This document shows positions 4,865 to 5,591 of a DNA stretch of 5,591 nt, in pieces. Each line of letters begins with the position of its first letter. Positions within the stretch are counted from its first letter, which is position 1. The stretch is taken from contig NMQN01000629.1 of NCBI GenBank assembly GCA_003575245.1, positions 1 to 5,591 of the forward strand, in the 5' to 3' direction. The position numbers and the translations under genes were made by a program. The notes under the pieces were generated by a model, which worked only from the letters and a program-made list of their open reading frames with translations, was not told where the DNA came from and ran no database searches. The DNA is from Candidatus Atribacteria bacterium 1244-E10-H5-B2 (GTDB taxonomy: Bacteria; Atribacterota; JS1; SB-45; 34-128).

Positions 4865-4900
4865 AATTCGTATCTCGTATCTCGTGAATCGTATCTCGCA
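4865..4900 (-). repeat. 36-nt heptamer array upstream of the tRNA promoter
   Basis: Identical over all 36 nt to 3526-3561. It ends 4 nt before the -35 box of the tRNA promoter. Units from 4869: CGTATCT, CGTATCT, CGTGAAT, CGTATCT. Strand is given relative to the downstream promoter. Confidence 0.92.
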
Positions 4901-4908
4901 TAAATACA

Positions 4909-4937
4909 GTAACAAGTAATAAGTAATGAGTAATAAG
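4909..4937. repeat. GTAATAA heptamer array
   Basis: Four consecutive units: GTAACAA, GTAATAA, GTAATGA, GTAATAA, then G. The first two bases and the AA at positions 3-4 are constant; variation is at positions 5 and 6. Confidence 0.8.
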
Positions 4938-4964
4938 ATTGAATTTTTAAAACCATAAAAACAG

Positions 4965-5006
4965 ATACTTGTTGCACGTTACTTATCACATATTACACAT
5001 TACATC
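4965..5006. repeat. Six-unit heptamer array facing the GTAATAA array
   Basis: Six consecutive units: ATACTTG, TTGCACG, TTACTTA, TCACATA, TTACACA, TTACATC. On the opposite strand they begin mostly GTAA or GTGA, so the array is an inverted, diverged relative of 4909-4937 with a 27-nt gap. Confidence 0.72.
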
Positions 5007-5186
5007 GCTTGCTGGTTAGCTGGTTAAGAAAATAAAAGATAGAAGCCAAAAGACAAGATAATATTGAGTATATAGTAAGACAGCATATAGCGTTAAGAAG
5101 TTAAGAATTAAGTATATATAGTTATTTAGTACTTAACAAATATAATAAAAGAAAAAAGAGAAAGAGAAGAAATCAGGAGTCATTTT

Positions 5187-5210
5187 GTAGGGGCACAATG
5201 AATTGTGCCC
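5187..5210. repeat. REP-like palindrome 1
   Basis: GTAG followed by a 9-bp perfect hairpin, GGGCACAAT with ATTGTGCCC (5191-5199 with 5202-5210). It is the inverted partner of 5240-5263; the 24-nt sequences differ at three positions. Confidence 0.85.
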
Positions 5211-5239
5211 TTCTTATATTATTGTCTTTTGATTATCGT

Positions 5240-5263
5240 GGGCACGATGCATCGTGCCCCTAC
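5240..5263. repeat. REP-like palindrome 2
   Basis: A perfect 20-bp palindrome, GGGCACGATG followed by its own complement (5240-5259), then CTAC. In inverted orientation to 5187-5210, so the pair bounds a 77-nt element with GTAGGGGCAC ends. Confidence 0.87.
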
Positions 5264-5307
5264 CTTTGTCATTCTTACGAATACAAGTATCGGGTAGCAT
5301 GTAAAAA

Positions 5308-5330
5308 GTAGGGGCGTATTGCATAGGCCC
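5308..5330. repeat. REP-like palindrome 3 (diverged)
   Basis: Begins GTAGGGGC like copy 1 and ends GGCCC. The stem (GGGC...GCCC on the opposite strand) has one mismatch. On the minus strand it is followed by TACTTTTT, so it could serve as an rlmN terminator. Confidence 0.6.
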
Positions 5331-5334
5331 TTGT

Positions 5335-5377
5335 AACTGATGAATAAAAATCTAGAAACTGATCACTGTAAACTGAT
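5335..5377. repeat. AACTGAT heptamer units
   Basis: AACTGAT at 5335-5341, then AACTGAT, CACTGTA, AACTGAT in consecutive seven-base steps at 5357-5377. It lies between REP-like copy 3 and the rlmN stop. Confidence 0.6.
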
Positions 5378-5407
5378 TTCCTTATCTAACTACCCCAATT
5401 TTTAACC

Positions 5408-5591
5408 TTATCTCAGGTGTAGGCTCTTTAGCTGACCACAGGCAGCAGAGATATCATCACCTTTTGATATTCTTATAGTGGCTGGAATCCCCCTGGTTGC
5501 CAGTTTATTTTTAAAGGATTTGACTTGAGAAATACCGGGTGCCTGCAGTAAGGAATCGGGCGTAGGATTAAAGTTAATTAAATTTACTTTA
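5408..5591 (-). CDS. rlmN: 23S rRNA/tRNA adenine C2-methyltransferase RlmN, C-terminal 60 codons
   Basis: RlmN is a radical-SAM enzyme that methylates C2 of A2503 in 23S rRNA and of A37 in some tRNAs. Only the C-terminus is in the window; the gene runs off the right edge and ends with TAA at 5408-5410. The visible sequence contains the family blocks VNLINFNP and GDDISAACGQL. The cysteine of CGQL corresponds to the essential cysteine that carries the transferred methyl group (C355 in E. coli). The protein ends 8 residues after CGQL, shorter than the E. coli tail but common elsewhere. The radical-SAM CxxxCxxC motif is outside the window. Cfr, the resistance homologue, shares this cysteine and cannot be strictly excluded from 60 codons, but the sequence reads as RlmN. 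Confidence 0.93.
   Translation of the reverse strand, partial: KVNLINFNPTPDSLLQAPGISQVKSFKNKLATRGIPATIRISKGDDISAACGQLKSLHLR

Larger units (their letters stand above)
4808..5407. other. Repeat-rich spacer between rlmN and the tRNA
   Basis: About 600 nt with no credible gene on either strand. From right to left: heptamer-like AACTGAT units (5335-5377), three REP-like palindromes (5308-5330, 5240-5263, 5187-5210), and an AT-rich stretch (5031-5186) with a weak stem TTAAGTA/TACTTAA (5108-5114 with 5130-5136). Next come two facing heptamer arrays (4965-5006 and 4909-4937), the 36-nt array (4865-4900) and the tRNA promoter. I found no canonical rlmN terminator; the GC palindromes are the best candidates for ending its transcript. 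Confidence 0.75.

Noticed and set aside
4640..4915. 91-residue minus-strand open frame containing GPIAQLAEQ...NPG
   Set aside because: This is the well-known false translation of a tRNA gene (4732-4807), extended into the promoter and terminator regions.
2881..5377. Possible CRISPR array from the many short repeats
   Set aside because: The repeats are seven-base tandem units without spacers of regular length, the longer repeats are not regularly spaced, and no cas gene is present.

Overview
The window comes from an AT-rich bacterial chromosome, roughly one third G+C by eye. Every gene I can support lies on the minus strand: the end of rlmN, a CAT-anticodon tRNA, a zinc-ribbon coiled-coil protein gene, rnpB (RNase P RNA), and the head of the division and cell wall (dcw) operon, mraZ-rsmH-ftsL-ftsI. 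This is ordinary vertically inherited housekeeping content. It implies a peptidoglycan-making, FtsZ-type dividing bacterium with a class A RNase P RNA. TTG starts are used twice. I cannot place the lineage; the short heptamer repeats and AT-rich spacers would suit an uncultured candidate-phylum bacterium, but that is only an impression.

Layout in the direction of transcription (right to left). 5591-5408 is the C-terminal end of rlmN. 5407-4861 is a gene-free stretch packed with short repeats: REP-like GC palindromes and several seven-base-period arrays. 4860-4605 is a compact tRNA unit with its own promoter, an encoded CCA end and a strong terminator. 4558-3842 is the zinc-ribbon gene. 3841-3519 is a second repeat-rich spacer. 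3518-2894 is the rnpB unit, with promoter, RNA and terminator. 2719-2641 is the mraZ promoter with three perfect decamer MraZ boxes. 2640-1 is mraZ, rsmH, ftsL and the first 241 codons of ftsI, which runs off the window.

How the genes work together: MraZ represses its own operon. RsmH methylates 16S rRNA C1402. FtsL and FtsI are septal cell-wall synthesis components. RlmN, RNase P RNA and the tRNA belong to translation and RNA maturation. The zinc-ribbon protein is of unresolved function.

The unusual part is the non-coding DNA. Nearly every spacer carries imperfect heptanucleotide arrays, comparable in design to the STRR repeats of cyanobacteria. One such element, about 152 nt, sits inside rnpB exactly at the tip of helix P19. 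Its short relative, sharing both ends, is squeezed between the rsmH stop codon and the ftsL ribosome-binding site. A perfectly conserved 36-nt array abuts the -35 box of both stable-RNA promoters (rnpB and the tRNA), in the same orientation. I find no defence system, CRISPR array or new protein system.
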